Source: Myotis daubentonii
Lineage: Eukaryota; Chordata; Mammalia; Chiroptera; Vespertilionidae
DNA length: 64,000 bases
NCBI RefSeq assembly: GCF_963259705.1
Contig: NC_081846.1
Location: forward strand, 92,144,641 to 92,208,640
Direction: 5' to 3'
Both the position numbers and the translations under genes were made by a program. Positions 24,901 to 35,600 of the stretch are shown here, piece by piece. Under the pieces are notes generated by a model, which was given only the letters and a program-made list of their open reading frames with translations, did no database searches and was not told where the DNA came from. The stretch's first letter is position 1. Every line of letters begins with the position of its first letter.

Positions 24901-25296
24901 ATTGAAAAAAATGCATAAATATATGCTAATCATATAAGCCAGAAAGAAAGAAATAATATCACATTCATCATGATATAGGAATGTGTAAGAAAGAACTACT
25001 CCTTTCCTGAGAGAAGAGATGAGAAATTGCATCAGACCATGTCATTTTCTACAGGAAATGGGAATTTAAGGCTGAGAACCTTCATGAATTACAAAAGAAA
25101 GCTCCTCTTCTGATGTTAATGGAGCAAGACTCCTGTGTGTGCAGTGCTCAGGCTATTTATCCCACGATGTTCAAGTTCCCTTGTTGCCAAGACCCATGGT
25201 CACCTCATTTCCTACAGGAAAGTCAATTTGAACCCAGTTTGGGGTTTAACTCTGCACTGGTTGTTTTACATCCATTTTCTCTATTTATAGTCTTAC
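24901..25296. other. Unique DNA, nothing recognised
   Basis: No gene or named repeat could be supported in this gap between the L1 and the antisense Helitron. Confidence 0.35.
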
Positions 25297-26030
25297 TGGG
25301 GGGGGGGGGGGGCTCCCTCAGCCCAGCCTGCATCCTCTTCAATCTGGGACCCCAGGGATTGGGACTAAAACGGCAGCCAGACATCCATCTCACAATCCGG
25401 GATTGCTGACTCCCAGCCACTTGCCTTCCTGCCTGCCTGATTGCCCCTAACCACTTCTGCCTGCCAGCCTGATTACCCCCTAACCACTCCCCTGACAGCC
25501 TGATTACCCCCTAACCACTCCCCTGCCAGTCTGATTACCCCCTAACCACTCCCTTGCCAGCCTGATTACCCCCTAACCACTCCCCTGCCAGCCTGATTAC
25601 CCCCTAACCACTTCCCTGCCAGTCTGATTATCCCCTAACCACTCCCTTGCCAGCCTGATTACCCCCTAACCACTCCCCTGCCAGTCTGATTATCCCCTAA
25701 CCACTCCCTTGCCAGCCTGATTACCCCCTAACCACTCCCTTGCCAGCCTGATTACCCCCTAACCACTCCCCTGCCAGCCTGATTACCCCCTAACCACTCC
25801 CCTGCCAGCCTGATTACCCCCTAACCACTCCCCTGCCAGCCTGATTGATGCCTAACTGTTCCCCTGCTGGCCCAATTGCCCCTAACTGCCCTCCCCTGCC
25901 AGCCTGGTCACCCCCAACTGCCCTCCTCTGCAGGCCATCTTGTGGCAGCCATCTTGTGACCACATGGGGGTGGCCATCTTGTGTGAGGGTGTTATGGTCA
26001 ATTTGCATATTACCTCTTAGTTATATAGGC
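25297..26030 (-). mobile_element. Helitron expanded by a minisatellite; 3' hairpin missing
   Basis: On the plus strand a run of Gs leads into 'ctccctcagcccagcctgc', the usual subterminal Helitron text. The GTGCAC hairpin and CTAG that should precede it are absent. The other end has 'atggtcaatttgcatattacc' and 'ttatatagg', the inverse of the Helitron head. In between is a 31-bp tandem array. Confidence 0.8.
25469..25840. repeat. Minisatellite, 12 x 31 bp
   Basis: Twelve head-to-tail units of exactly 31 bp begin CTGATTACCCCCTAACCACT and end near CCAGC. Variants differ at a few sites: CCCTTGCC or CCCCTGCC, CAGC or CAGT, and TTACC or TTATC. A CAGT unit is repeatedly followed by a CTTGCC unit, suggesting growth by dimer duplication. 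A less regular unit precedes the array at 25433-25468. Confidence 0.95.
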
Positions 26031-26044
26031 TAATAATCCTATGA

Positions 26045-26155
26045 GGTCTCTGTTATAACAATTTTCAAGTTGAGGATCCTGAGGTCAGAGGGTGAAAGGA
26101 CTTAGTCCAGGGTTTCACAGTTTATAAATGGAAACCAGGATTTCAACCAAGGTCA
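26045..26155 (-). mobile_element. MIR SINE, antisense
   Basis: Inverse MIR text: 'caagttgaggatcctgaggtcagagggtgaa', 'cacagtttataaatgg' and 'aggatttcaacc'. Confidence 0.55.
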
Positions 26156-27949
26156 GTTTTTTTCTAAGTCACATGCCCTTTTCATCATGCACTCTTGCTT
26201 TGAATTGCAAGGCACCATCTGGCTTATCAGCAAGAGTAAAGTTGGCACAATTACAACTGGAGTTTAAACATTATTTATTTGCCATAGAAAGCTATGCTGA
26301 TGACTTAGACCTTGCTGATGATAAAAGGCATTGTAGTGACCACAATAAAGGGAATTGACATAAAAAAATGAAGAAACACTTACTTCCCATATGTTCCTAC
26401 ACATTAATTCATCATTTGAATATTACTTGTAAAACTATTTTATGTGTCTGCTTATAAGGAAATTAACAACTAGAGTGTTCCATGTTCCACTTTATTACAA
26501 AAAGGTCTGCCAAGAAATTTTATTCTAATTTCAAGGCAAATTCCAATTGTGCACTGAAACTTATTTTAAAATTATTCATATAATTTATTTTCCATTGATT
26601 ACTAATTTGTAATAGTCAATGTTTCTACTGCAATAAAATAATGTAATTGTGTTGTTAAAATATCTTTAATTGTTATAACATTTTTTTACATTTTACTATA
26701 TAAAGTGTATATTTTAGATATATGTCTTTCATATATGTTTAATGGGAAAAATCTTACCTTAATTTAGTAGGCTAATAACTGTCATTTTGAAAATGGATAT
26801 TTTCATGGAAACTTACAGTTAAAATGTGTTTGGGAGCTAGACTACCCCAGTCAATCTGAAGAGCTAAGGTATTCAGTGTGGCTTAGAACCCGACTCCCTG
26901 ATTCTTGGGAGTGACCTGAGTATTTCACAGCAGCACAGGAGTTCAGTGTGCTATTGCAGGTAGCTCCAGTCACAAACAAAAGCAGATTCAACCAAAATGC
27001 TGGCTGGGCTCTTTTGCAGTGCCTAATTTTGCCCTCACTCCAGCCTTAAAATAGGACCAGCCTTTTGTTGTATTTTCAGAAATGACAAATGCTATTTGTC
27101 ATATACAACAATAATGATTATACAACAAATAAAGAACGCAGAAGGGACATTAAATTTAGAAGTAAGACAAGATATTAATAAGCACTGAATCAATCAGTCT
27201 TCTAAGGATGGCGGTAATGCATTATGATTGCTATTTGGGGGTTTCTTATTTCATACAGGTTTTCAGCTGTGCCTTTGACTCTTCGGCACACAAATAAGAT
27301 CAGTTTCAAAATTGACCTTCCTTGAATCTTCTGTGATCACCAATAGTTATCCCAATATTGTGAGCAGGACCTGCGAAGCCCTGTCATCCACCACAGCTCT
27401 GAGTTGACTTTTCCTGGTGACCTTCACCCAAGCAGTGAATGGATTATATTTGTATCAGCAGCCACTTTTAAACGGACAGAAAAATGTGGACATTGGAAAC
27501 CCAATGCCAGGTTTCCAGTTACTCTCAGCTCCTATTCTGTCATTCGGGGAAGGTGACAGGCATACTGTTCTATTTTGATCATTGATTAAGGGTAGCACAC
27601 CTCTTCTCCCTCAGAGTTCTACATATTTCTGCATTAGTAGGAAGTCCACTATATGTCTCCTGCATTACAGGTTCAGCAAAAGAAAGGAGGCAGTGGTTGT
27701 GTCCATGTAATAAACTGATGTAAGCTATATGATTGAATTATGTAAGATAAAAACTTTTATTTTTTGTGTTTCATTAAAAAAAATTATCTGTGTTATATTC
27801 AGCCAATATGTAAAGGGGATTGGCCTATTTTTTCCCACTCTGATGCTTGGGGCAAAGAGAAGGTGGAAGTAGTAGAAAGTGTTTAGAAATAGAGGGTGGT
27901 AAATAACTGAATAATCAAATGTTTCAAGAGCTTTGAATAAGTTATCATA
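26156..27949. other. Unique DNA, no gene recognised
   Basis: This is one of the longest repeat-poor stretches. Frames are short and show no recognisable domain. No CpG cluster or RNA gene could be supported. Confidence 0.4.
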
Positions 27950-28085
27950 TGTAATATTCAGAATCATTCCCTGAAATTATTATTTTGATTTTTACAGTAG
28001 AGGAAACAGGCTCAGAAAGAAGAGTTAATTTGCTCAACTCCACCAAAATATTGATAGACCCAGTATTTATAATCCAGCTTGTTGA
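27950..28085 (-). mobile_element. MIR SINE, antisense
   Basis: Inverse MIR text: 'gatttttacagtagaggaaacaggctcagaaag', then 'ttaatttgctcaa', then 'atttataatccagc'. Confidence 0.6.
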
Positions 28086-28147
28086 TGCCAAAGACCATAT
28101 CTTTTGCATTTTATGGAGTGCTCTGCTCAAGTAAGAGTAAAACCATG

Positions 28148-28367
28148 GCCGAAACCGGTTTGGCTCAGTGAATAGAGCGTCGGCCTGCGGACTGAAGGGT
28201 CCCAGGTTCTATTCCGGTCAAGGGCATGTACCTGGGTTGCGGGCATATCCCCAGTGGGAGATGTGCAGGAGGCAGCTGATTGATGTTTCTCTCTCATCGA
28301 TGTTTCTAACTCTCTATCTCTCTCCCTTCCTCTCTGTAAAAAATCAATAAAATATATTAAAAAAAAA
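28148..28367 (+). mobile_element. Ves SINE, sense, with target duplication
   Basis: A nearly consensus tRNA-derived copy: GGTTTGGCTCAGTGAATAG (A-box region), GGTTCTATTCC (B-box region), ATCGATGTTTCT body, TCAATAAAATAT and an A tail. Flanking 12-bp repeats AGTAAAACCATG lie at 28136-28147 and 28368-28379. It is not a functional tRNA gene. Confidence 0.97.
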
Positions 28368-28379
28368 AGTAAAACCATG

Positions 28380-28879
28380 TAGAATGACCATTTACCTTTC
28401 ACATTAAGAAATCCTTCTGATTAAACTGATTAATGTTGAGCATTCATCAAGTGGGAGTTAAGCTGCATTTGTTTCCCTGGCCTATATTACAAAGAGCTGC
28501 CACATTTTACTTCTGAAACTATTAGGAGACCAAGACAATTATTGAGCCGCACACCAGAAGGCGCAGTGGCCCACTCTTGGAGCTTAATGGAACTGGGCAT
28601 AAAACATGAAGGGGAGAAAATATTCTATTTCACGTTGCATTATTTCTAGACCATTTAATGGAAGTTAGTGTATTTATTCTATTTTTCACTACTGACATAA
28701 TTATAAATTAGTAACAAGTAAAATGTCAAAGCAGTCATATGTTTTAATAAATTTTGTAGACAGCAATTGTATAAATTCTGGTAAGAATTTTGGGCTAATG
28801 GAGAATACCCATTAAGTATTATAAAATTGTTATTATTGCAAAACTTCTAATACTTTTTTTTTTCTGAGTAATTGCAAAG
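28380..28879. other. Unique AT-rich DNA
   Basis: No gene or named repeat was recognised. Confidence 0.35.
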
Positions 28880-29290
28880 GGACCATCTTATTCAGTGATA
28901 GCGAGTCTGACAGTGTGGGGATAAGGCTTTTTTAAAATTTAAATTCTTTATTGTTTAAAAAATTACACTACACAAGTCTCCTTTTTCCCCCATTGACCTC
29001 ACCCTGGCTGCCCCTACTCCCCAGCACATGCCCTCACCTCCCCCCGTGCCATTCTGTGTCCATTGATTATGCTCATATGCATGCATACAAGGAATAAGGC
29101 TTTGGAACCAGATGAGGGGAAGGGTCAAATTCCAGATCTATAACCTATTAACCTTGTGGCATTGAGTTAGTTAAAACTCTCTTTGGCAATTTCTCAAAAA
29201 AACCCTGAGATTAATAGTATTTGTATATAAGAGTATAGATAAATCATAAATAAAACAAGATATTTACAATCATCTAGTGCAGTGCATGGC
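28880..29290 (+). mobile_element. MIR SINE, sense, split by an L1 end
   Basis: Text such as 'ggctttggaaccagatg', 'cattgagttagttaaaactctctttggc' and 'catctagtgcagtgcatggcctg' follows the MIR order. An L1 3' end is inserted at 28931-29093. Confidence 0.55.
28931..29093 (-). mobile_element. 5'-truncated L1 3' end with target duplication
   Basis: The bat L1 3' terminus reads 'ttctttattgtttaaaaaattacac', then C-rich DNA, then 'tgtgtccattgattatgctcatatgcatgcatac'. Direct repeats ATAAGGCTTT lie at 28921-28930 and 29094-29103. Confidence 0.85.
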
Positions 29291-29755
29291 CTGCTGTAAA
29301 ATTCCCACACACACGAATTTTCTTCTCTATATAGTTAAGACAGATCTATGTCATTGAGAAATATCCTCCACATGTGTATTGAGCCAATCTCCCTACAGTA
29401 AATTTGATACACAAACCAATGCAGCAAAGAAATTTTCTGTTTTCATTACAAATGTTACTCTTCATAGTAAACATGCCTAACTTTTCTAACAAGTTTGTTT
29501 TCTACCATAAATTTATTCAACTATTTTCATCTCTCCCCATAATAAGTATTCTAGCACCCTTCAGAAAATCTCCTGTAATCCTAAAGCACCAGCTAAAAGA
29601 CCAGACCTCTCCCCAGAGACACATGCATGTACTAAAAGAATGAGGAAGATTTAAATTACATCTATCCTACAGAGAGCAGTTGCCAGAGGGGAGGGTTTTG
29701 GGGCACTGGGTGAAAAAGGTGAAGGGATTCAGAAGTATAGACTAATTGTTACAAA
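29291..29755. other. Unique DNA, nothing recognised
   Basis: Frames are short and no repeat family was identified. Confidence 0.35.
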
Positions 29756-30232
29756 CTAGAGGCCTGGTGCACGAATTCGTGCACAACTGGGGTCCCACGG
29801 CCTGGCCTGTGGGATTGGGCTGAAACCAGCTCTCTGACATCCCCCAAGGGGGTCCCGGATTGCGAGAGGGCACAGGCCAACCCAAGGGACCCCCACTGGT
29901 GCACGATTGGGGCCAGGGAAGGATGCTGGAGGTTAGCCAGCCAGGGCGGGACTGCAGGAGGGCTCCAGGGCATGACCGGCCCGTCTTGCTCAGGCCCAAT
30001 TGGCTGGACCCCAGCAGCAAGCTAACCTACCAGTCAGAGCATCTGCCCCTGGTGGTCAGTGCATGTCATAACAACTGGTCAACTGGTCAACTGTCTGCCC
30101 CCTGGTGGTCAGTGCAAATTATAGCAAGCAGTTGAGTGGCCTTAACATATCATTAGCATATTACGCTTTGATTTGTTGAATGGCCGACTGGATGACTGGA
30201 CAATTAGCATATTAGGCGTTTATTATATAGGA
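29756..30232 (-). mobile_element. Helitron, antisense
   Basis: It begins with the inverse 3' end: CTAGAGGCCTGGTGCACGAA, forming the hairpin with TTCGTGCAC. It ends TTATTATATAGGA, the inverse head. It contains two short direct duplications (AACTGGTC repeats near 30080) and a second hairpin-like GGTGCACGA near 29897, suggesting a composite. Confidence 0.93.
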
Positions 30233-31065
30233 TAGTCATGGAGATGTAAAGTACAGTGTAGGAAATACAGCCAATAACATCATGATAACTATGTATGGTG
30301 CCAAGTGGGTACTGAAAACTTATTTTATTTTTGACATTGGACAAGTTTTTAAAAATCTACCAAAGTATTTCTGATCTTTATCTGGATAACAATTGGATTC
30401 AATCCATTTTTATTAATCTGAACTTGAGAGCAAAATTCCTGTATCCTGAGACAACCCACAAAACCAGTTGCTTGTAAGAAAATATAAAAATAAAACAAGG
30501 ATTAGCTCATTGTAATAGCAGGATAGGATACAACCAGATAAATGTTATTTTTTGGTCAAAATTTCAGGGGGTAGGAATTTATTGACAATAAAGAAGAGTT
30601 CATGAAAAGCAAATGTTGATTCCATCACTGATCCTTTTTCTTTCTTGGAGAATAGTCAAAGTGACTTAGAAATGAGGTGTCCATAGCTGAAATGCTGGAA
30701 TAAACCAGGCATTTCAGAACACAAGACACTCTGGAGAGAATTTTCCTCTAGTTACATATTAGAATAAATGTGTCTGACAAATCGTACCATTTACACAGAG
30801 AACATCCATCTTATCAGCGAGGTTGATTCTGAGAGACTGTAGCGGAGAGTTTACCTACAGACTCCTAGGGTTTCCGTGCCCTTTCACAATCTTTCCTCCT
30901 CTGGTGTCTTTCCTGATCTACTCAATGAAAAAAGAGCTGCTCTCAAAGCAGTGGATCTGATACTATTGCACTTTTACTTTAATGAGGTCTTCATTTGTTT
31001 TATGATATATGTTTGCATGTATTCATATTTTTGTAATCAAATAATAGTTAAGGTAGTTTTACTAT
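30233..31065. other. Unique DNA, nothing recognised
   Basis: Frames are short and no repeat family was identified. Confidence 0.35.
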
Positions 31066-31601
31066 TCTATATAATAAAGAGGTAATATGCAAATTGACTG
31101 TCACACCCTCACATCGGATGCTGCTCCATGTGGTCAAAGATGGCCACCTCCTTGTGGTCACAAGATGGCCACCATAAGGTGGCCAGCAGGGGAGGGCCAT
31201 TAGGGATAACCAGGCCTGCAGGGGAGGGCAGTTTGTGGGGACCAGGCCTGCAGGGTAGAGCAGTTGGGGGGGACCAGGCCTTCAGGAGAGGGCAGTTTGG
31301 GGCAATCAGCCCAGCAGGGGAGCAGTTAGGGATTGATCAGGTTGGCGGGAGTGGTTAGAGATGATCAGGCTGGCAGGCAGAAGCAGTTAGGGACAATCAG
31401 GCAGGCAGGCAGGCAAGCGGTTGGAAGCCAGCAATCCTGGATTGTGAGAGGGATTGTCTGACTGCTGGTTTAGGCCCAATCCCACAGGGATCCCACAGGT
31501 ACCAGGCCTAAATCAGCAGTCGGACATCCCCCGAGGGATCCAAGAATGGAGAGGGCGCAGGCTGGGCTGAGGGACACGAATTTTGTGCACCAGTCCTCTA
31601 T
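31066..31601 (+). mobile_element. Helitron with 5' repeats
   Basis: The head is TCTATATAATAAAGAGGTAATATGC. The body carries degenerate units such as 'ggggagggcagtttg' and 'gaccaggcctgcagg' (31190-31400). These are the inverse counterpart of the minisatellite unit seen at 25469-25840. The end 'ttttgtgcaccagtcctcta' has lost the final CTAG (CTAT here). Confidence 0.88.
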
Positions 31602-32320
31602 TGTATAATAAATAAGTTATATATTATGCATACATTTAAATATATAATTATTTAACTCTATAAATATTTATATAATTATACATCTTATATAAATATATTA
31701 CTCACATATACACACCATAAAACGGAGTTAAAATCAATGAAGAAAGATGTAAACACAAAAAACAAAATTAGAATATCAGAATCAAATCAGGGGAGATTCA
31801 TACTATTCATGTTTGCAGAGTCAAAAAGTTGGCCTTGAACTTTACCATAGCCAAAGCTAAGGGTAAAATATTTGTCACAGTATCTAGTAAGAAAAGTACT
31901 TGAAGTCTTGATACTTGAAATCTGACTCTGATATTTAAGAGAAGTTCTTCAGTAGTCTCACAGCCACTAAAATAAATACAATATTCAGTTTCCTTTAGCT
32001 GTTTCTGTGGGGGTTATTTAATTCAAACAGAGAGAATGAAGTAAAAAATAAATATTTAAAAGTGCAATCTAAAGTTGTTATGATGAGAAAATATGCTTCA
32101 CATAAATTCAGTTTCCTAGGTTTCTTCCAAATGTATGGATTTTTGTCTGAAATACTATTTTTATTTTATTTTATACAATCTAATTGCAATTATGGGTCTT
32201 CCTTTGCCTGTGTAAATTCTGTGGGACTAAATTGTATTTGCATTCAAATCACAACATATTCTAAATTTGACTCTTCTATTTACTACCTGGTTGGCCTGGG
32301 GTCCTTTATGTAAACTCACA
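31602..32320. other. AT-rich unique DNA
   Basis: Strongly AT-rich at 31602-31690. No gene or named repeat was recognised. Confidence 0.35.
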
Positions 32321-32628
32321 TCCTATCTAATAATAGACAAACATGGTAATTGACCGTACCTTCGCTATGCCTCCCATTGGCTAATCAGCGTGATTTGCAA
32401 ATTAACTGCCTACAAATATGGCAACTAATATGAATACTGCAGTTAGGGCAGGACAGTGAGAGTGTGAGCTGCCACCCAGGTCCCTGTGTGCGACCCCAGA
32501 AGCTGCCTGCCTGCCGCCCATGATTGGATCCAATCCCAGACCATAGGTGGGCCCCAGAAGCCCCAGAAGCCGCCTGCCTGCCACCTGTGATGGATCTTAT
32601 CCCGGGCCGCTGGCCGGCCCCAGAAGCC
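32321..32628 (+). mobile_element. Helitron of the TCCTATCTAATAATAGAC subfamily, 3' end missing
   Basis: The head TCCTATCTAATAATAGACAA plus ACATGG is shared with 42981 and, inverted, with 37479. Downstream text 'cccattggctaatcag' also matches those copies. The 3' hairpin is absent and the sequence passes into L1 text. The exact end is estimated. Confidence 0.75.
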
Positions 32629-32776
32629 ACATGATATGCCAGTAACTCTATCAGTAATAACTCTGAAAGTCAGTGGCATAAATGCACCAATTAAAAGACA
32701 GATTATGAGAGTGAATAAAAAACAAAAATCACTTTAAATATAAAGACACATATAGATTAAAAGTAAATGAATTAAG
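32629..32776 (+). mobile_element. L1 ORF2 endonuclease fragment, sense
   Basis: Matches L1 text around 'gtggcataaatgcaccaattaaaag' and 'aaagacacatatagattaaaag'. It is short and truncated on both sides. Confidence 0.6.
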
Positions 32777-32993
32777 CTGCAGCCTGTTTTGCTCAGTGGA
32801 TAGACCATTAGCCTGTGGACTGAAGGGTCCCAGGTTTGATTCCAGTCAAGGGCATGTACTTCAGTTGCTGGCTTGATCCCCAGTCCCTGTCAGAGCATGT
32901 GCAGGAGGCAATCAATCAATGTGTCTCTCCCTTTCACTTCACTCTCTCTAAAATTCAATGGAAAAATATCCTTGGGTGAAGATTAACAAAAAC
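32777..32993 (+). mobile_element. Ves SINE, sense, with target duplication
   Basis: The head 'tgttttgctcagtggatagacc' and B-box-like 'ggtttgattccag' are followed by a diverged body. Direct repeats AAAGTAAATGAATTAAG and AAAGTAAATGGATTAAG (32760-32776 and 32994-33010) differ at one base, so this copy is older than the one at 28148. Confidence 0.93.
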
Positions 32994-33010
32994 AAAGTAA
33001 ATGGATTAAG

Positions 33011-33490
33011 TAACATTAAAGAGATTATAAGAAAAATATATTCCAAATTTTGTTAGTTGTATAATGGTTATGTTTAAATTATTAACACCTCAGAAATTGG
33101 GTGAAGGGTACATATAATATCCTATAGTATTTTATAGATTTTTTTACATGTATGAGATTATTTCAAATTAAAATATTAAAAAATTAAAAAATAATAAAAT
33201 ATTAATTGAAATGTATCTGCATTACATGAAAAATCTCCTAATTTCTTCCAGCATAATTTATTAAATTGTGCTAAAATTTGCAAGGGTTCAATTAAAAGAT
33301 ATCTTAATTCTAAATGATATAATAGAAAATATATAATAGTGCAGTTATAAGCACTTATCTGAAAATACAAATTTAAAGAAGGGATTAGCCAAAGAAAATA
33401 TATGCACAACCCATGGACACAGACAACAATATGGTGATGGCCAGAGAGAAGTGGGGGTCAAGAGCTGGGTAGAGGGGGGAAATAGGGACA
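33011..33490. other. AT-rich unique DNA
   Basis: No gene or named repeat was recognised. Confidence 0.35.
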
Positions 33491-33784
33491 TCCTATAGAA
33501 TCTAATAAAAGAGAAACATGCAAATTGACCATCCCTCTGCTATGCCCACCAGCCAATCAGAGCGAGCATGCAAATTAAACCAACAAAGATGACATTTAAT
33601 TTGCATACACAGGCGCTGAGCAAAGACTGAAGATAATGTAGAAGGAAGCCAAGTGCTGCAGAAGGGAGTGAAGCAGCAGAGAAGGGAGGGAGCTGAGGTA
33701 GCGGACATGGGAGGGAGCGAAGCAGTGGAGAAGGGCCGCAGGAAGCTCTATTCTTGCAGGAGTCTTCCTGCAACAAGCCTCTAG
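33491..33784 (+). mobile_element. Helitron, alternative 3'-end subfamily
   Basis: It starts TCCTATAGAATCTAATAAAAG and has 'cagccaatcagagcgagcatgcaaatt' downstream. Its 3' hairpin is TTGCAGG...CCTGCAA, followed by GCCTCTAG (CTAG at 33781-33784), not the usual GTGCAC stem. A second Helitron starts at the next base. Confidence 0.88.
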
Positions 33785-34256
33785 TAATAATAATAAAAGG
33801 CTAATATGCAAATTGACTGAATGGCAGAATGATTGGTTGCTATGATGCACACTGGCCACCACGGGGCAGACGCTCAATGCAGGAGCTGCCCCCTGGTGGT
33901 CAGTGCACTTCCACATGGGGAGTGTCACTCAGCCAGAAGCTGGCTCATGGCTGGCCAGCACAGAGGTGTTGGCAGGAGCCTCTCCCACCTCCGTGGGAGC
34001 ACTAAGAATGTTCAACTAAAGGTTTAGATCTGATCCCTTGGGGGCCTAAGCCTTTATTCGGACATCCCCTGAGGGCTCCCTGGCTGCCAGAAGGATGTCT
34101 GACTGAAAGTTTAAGCATGATCCCCCAGGGAGTGGGCCTAAGTTGACAGGTGGACATCCCCCAAGGGGTCCTGGACTGCACATGGGTGCAGGCCGGGCTG
34201 AAAGACGCCCCCCCCCCCAAACCAAGTGCACAAATTTTTGTGTACTGGGCCTCTAG
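33785..34256 (+). mobile_element. Helitron, tandem with the previous one
   Basis: It begins TAATAATAATAAAAGGCTAATATGC directly after CTAG of the previous copy. It ends AAATTTTTGTGTACTGGGCC and CTAG at 34253-34256. It contains the standard 'tgccccctggtggtcagtgc' block. Confidence 0.92.
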
Positions 34257-34274
34257 TTTATTTATAAATATAGA

Positions 34275-34390
34275 TATTGACATATAGCTTCTAAGGTTAC
34301 TGAGATGTTTAAATGACATGCAGAAGATGCCACTCAGACACATAGTGAATACTTTGTAAATATTAGCTGTTATTTTTATCTCTATTTGTT
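34275..34390 (+). mobile_element. MIR SINE fragment, sense
   Basis: 'aaggttactgagatgtttaaatgac' and 'tagtgaatactttgtaaatattagctgtta' match the MIR 3' half. Confidence 0.5.
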
Positions 34391-34512
34391 TATAGAAAGT
34401 TTGTTTTCCTTTGAAGGACATCTGGCCTTTCATTTACACCATGTAAGTAGACAGGCAATAGAGGCAGAAATAACACTACCTGGACTAGTGGCGTTTGTCA
34501 TTATTTAAAATA

Positions 34513-34749
34513 CCAGCGGCCAGGTGCACAAAATTTGTGCACTTGGGAGGAGTACCTCGGCCCAGCCTGTACCCTCTCACGGTCTGGGAGCCCTCAGGGT
34601 ATGTCCGACTGCCAGCTTAGGCCCACTCCCCACCCACCAGGGGGCAGCTCCGGTGTTGAGCATGTGCCCCCTAGTGGTCAGTGTGCATCATAGCAACTGG
34701 TTGTTCTGCCATTTGTTTGATTTTCATATTAGCCTTTTATTATATAGGA
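34513..34749 (-). mobile_element. Helitron, antisense, short
   Basis: The inverse 3' end is CCAGCGGCCAGGTGCACAAAATTTGTGCAC, with CTAG decayed to CCAG (hairpin arms GTGCACAAA and TTTGTGCAC). It ends with the inverse head TTATTATATAGGA. Confidence 0.9.
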
Positions 34750-34959
34750 TTCTGTCATTGTCATTCACAATTTTCAGATAATCTTCACAAGTATTTGGTG
34801 CAAAGCACATCATTTTTGCTCATGTCTGTTTAAATCAGGTCCTTAAACAGGACCTGAAAGAAAAGTCTAATCGTCTGTGTTTTAATCTATTTACTTTTTT
34901 ATTTATAATAGTGTATGAGTTTTAAGTCCTCTGCCAGGGGTTTACACAGAAGATATCAT

Positions 34960-35080
34960 TCAGATAATATACAATCAATAACAGAGATATTATTTTCATT
35001 ATCCTTTTTTATGTGAAGAAGCTAAAGTTCAGAGAGTTTGAGAGATTCACCCAAAGTCACAGACATGGTGGTGACTGAGC
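34960..35080 (-). mobile_element. MIR SINE, antisense
   Basis: Inverse MIR text: 'gtgaagaagctaaagttcagagag', 'cccaaagtcacagacatgg' and 'gagctgtaactg'. Confidence 0.6.
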
Positions 35081-35289
35081 TGTAACTGATCAATTTGTTT
35101 GTCTGATCAATTCGTTTTTCTGAGCTGTAACTGATCAATCCATGTTCTTTCCATGAAGGCATGCACTTTTAACCATGCTTGTATTGTAACATGAATTCCT
35201 CTCTGCACAGAAATTCTACTCCATGGTGTTCTGTGGGCTTGCCAACCCATCCCTAAAATGTCAGCATTTCTAAAATCCCCCCTCCCCTG

Positions 35290-35554
35290 CCACCAACTTC
35301 ATGGAGGTATCATTGAAAAATTATATATATAATATATAATTATAATTATATATAATTATATATATATATGAGAGATATAGATCTATATAGATCTATATAT
35401 CTATATATATCTATATATTTATCTATATCTATATCATCTATACATATATATAGAGAGATAACTCTATAGATATATATAGGTCTATATATATCTATATCTA
35501 TATAGATCTATATATATCTATATATCTATCTATATCCATATCTATCTATCTATC

Positions 35555-35600
<46 letters not shown>

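Noticed and set aside
25469..25840. CRISPR array
   Set aside because: Units abut with no unique spacers and the context is a bat Helitron; a minisatellite.
28148..28367. tRNA gene
   Set aside because: A- and B-box-like motifs are present, but the sequence continues as the Ves SINE body with tail and target duplication; a tRNA-derived SINE, not a tRNA gene.
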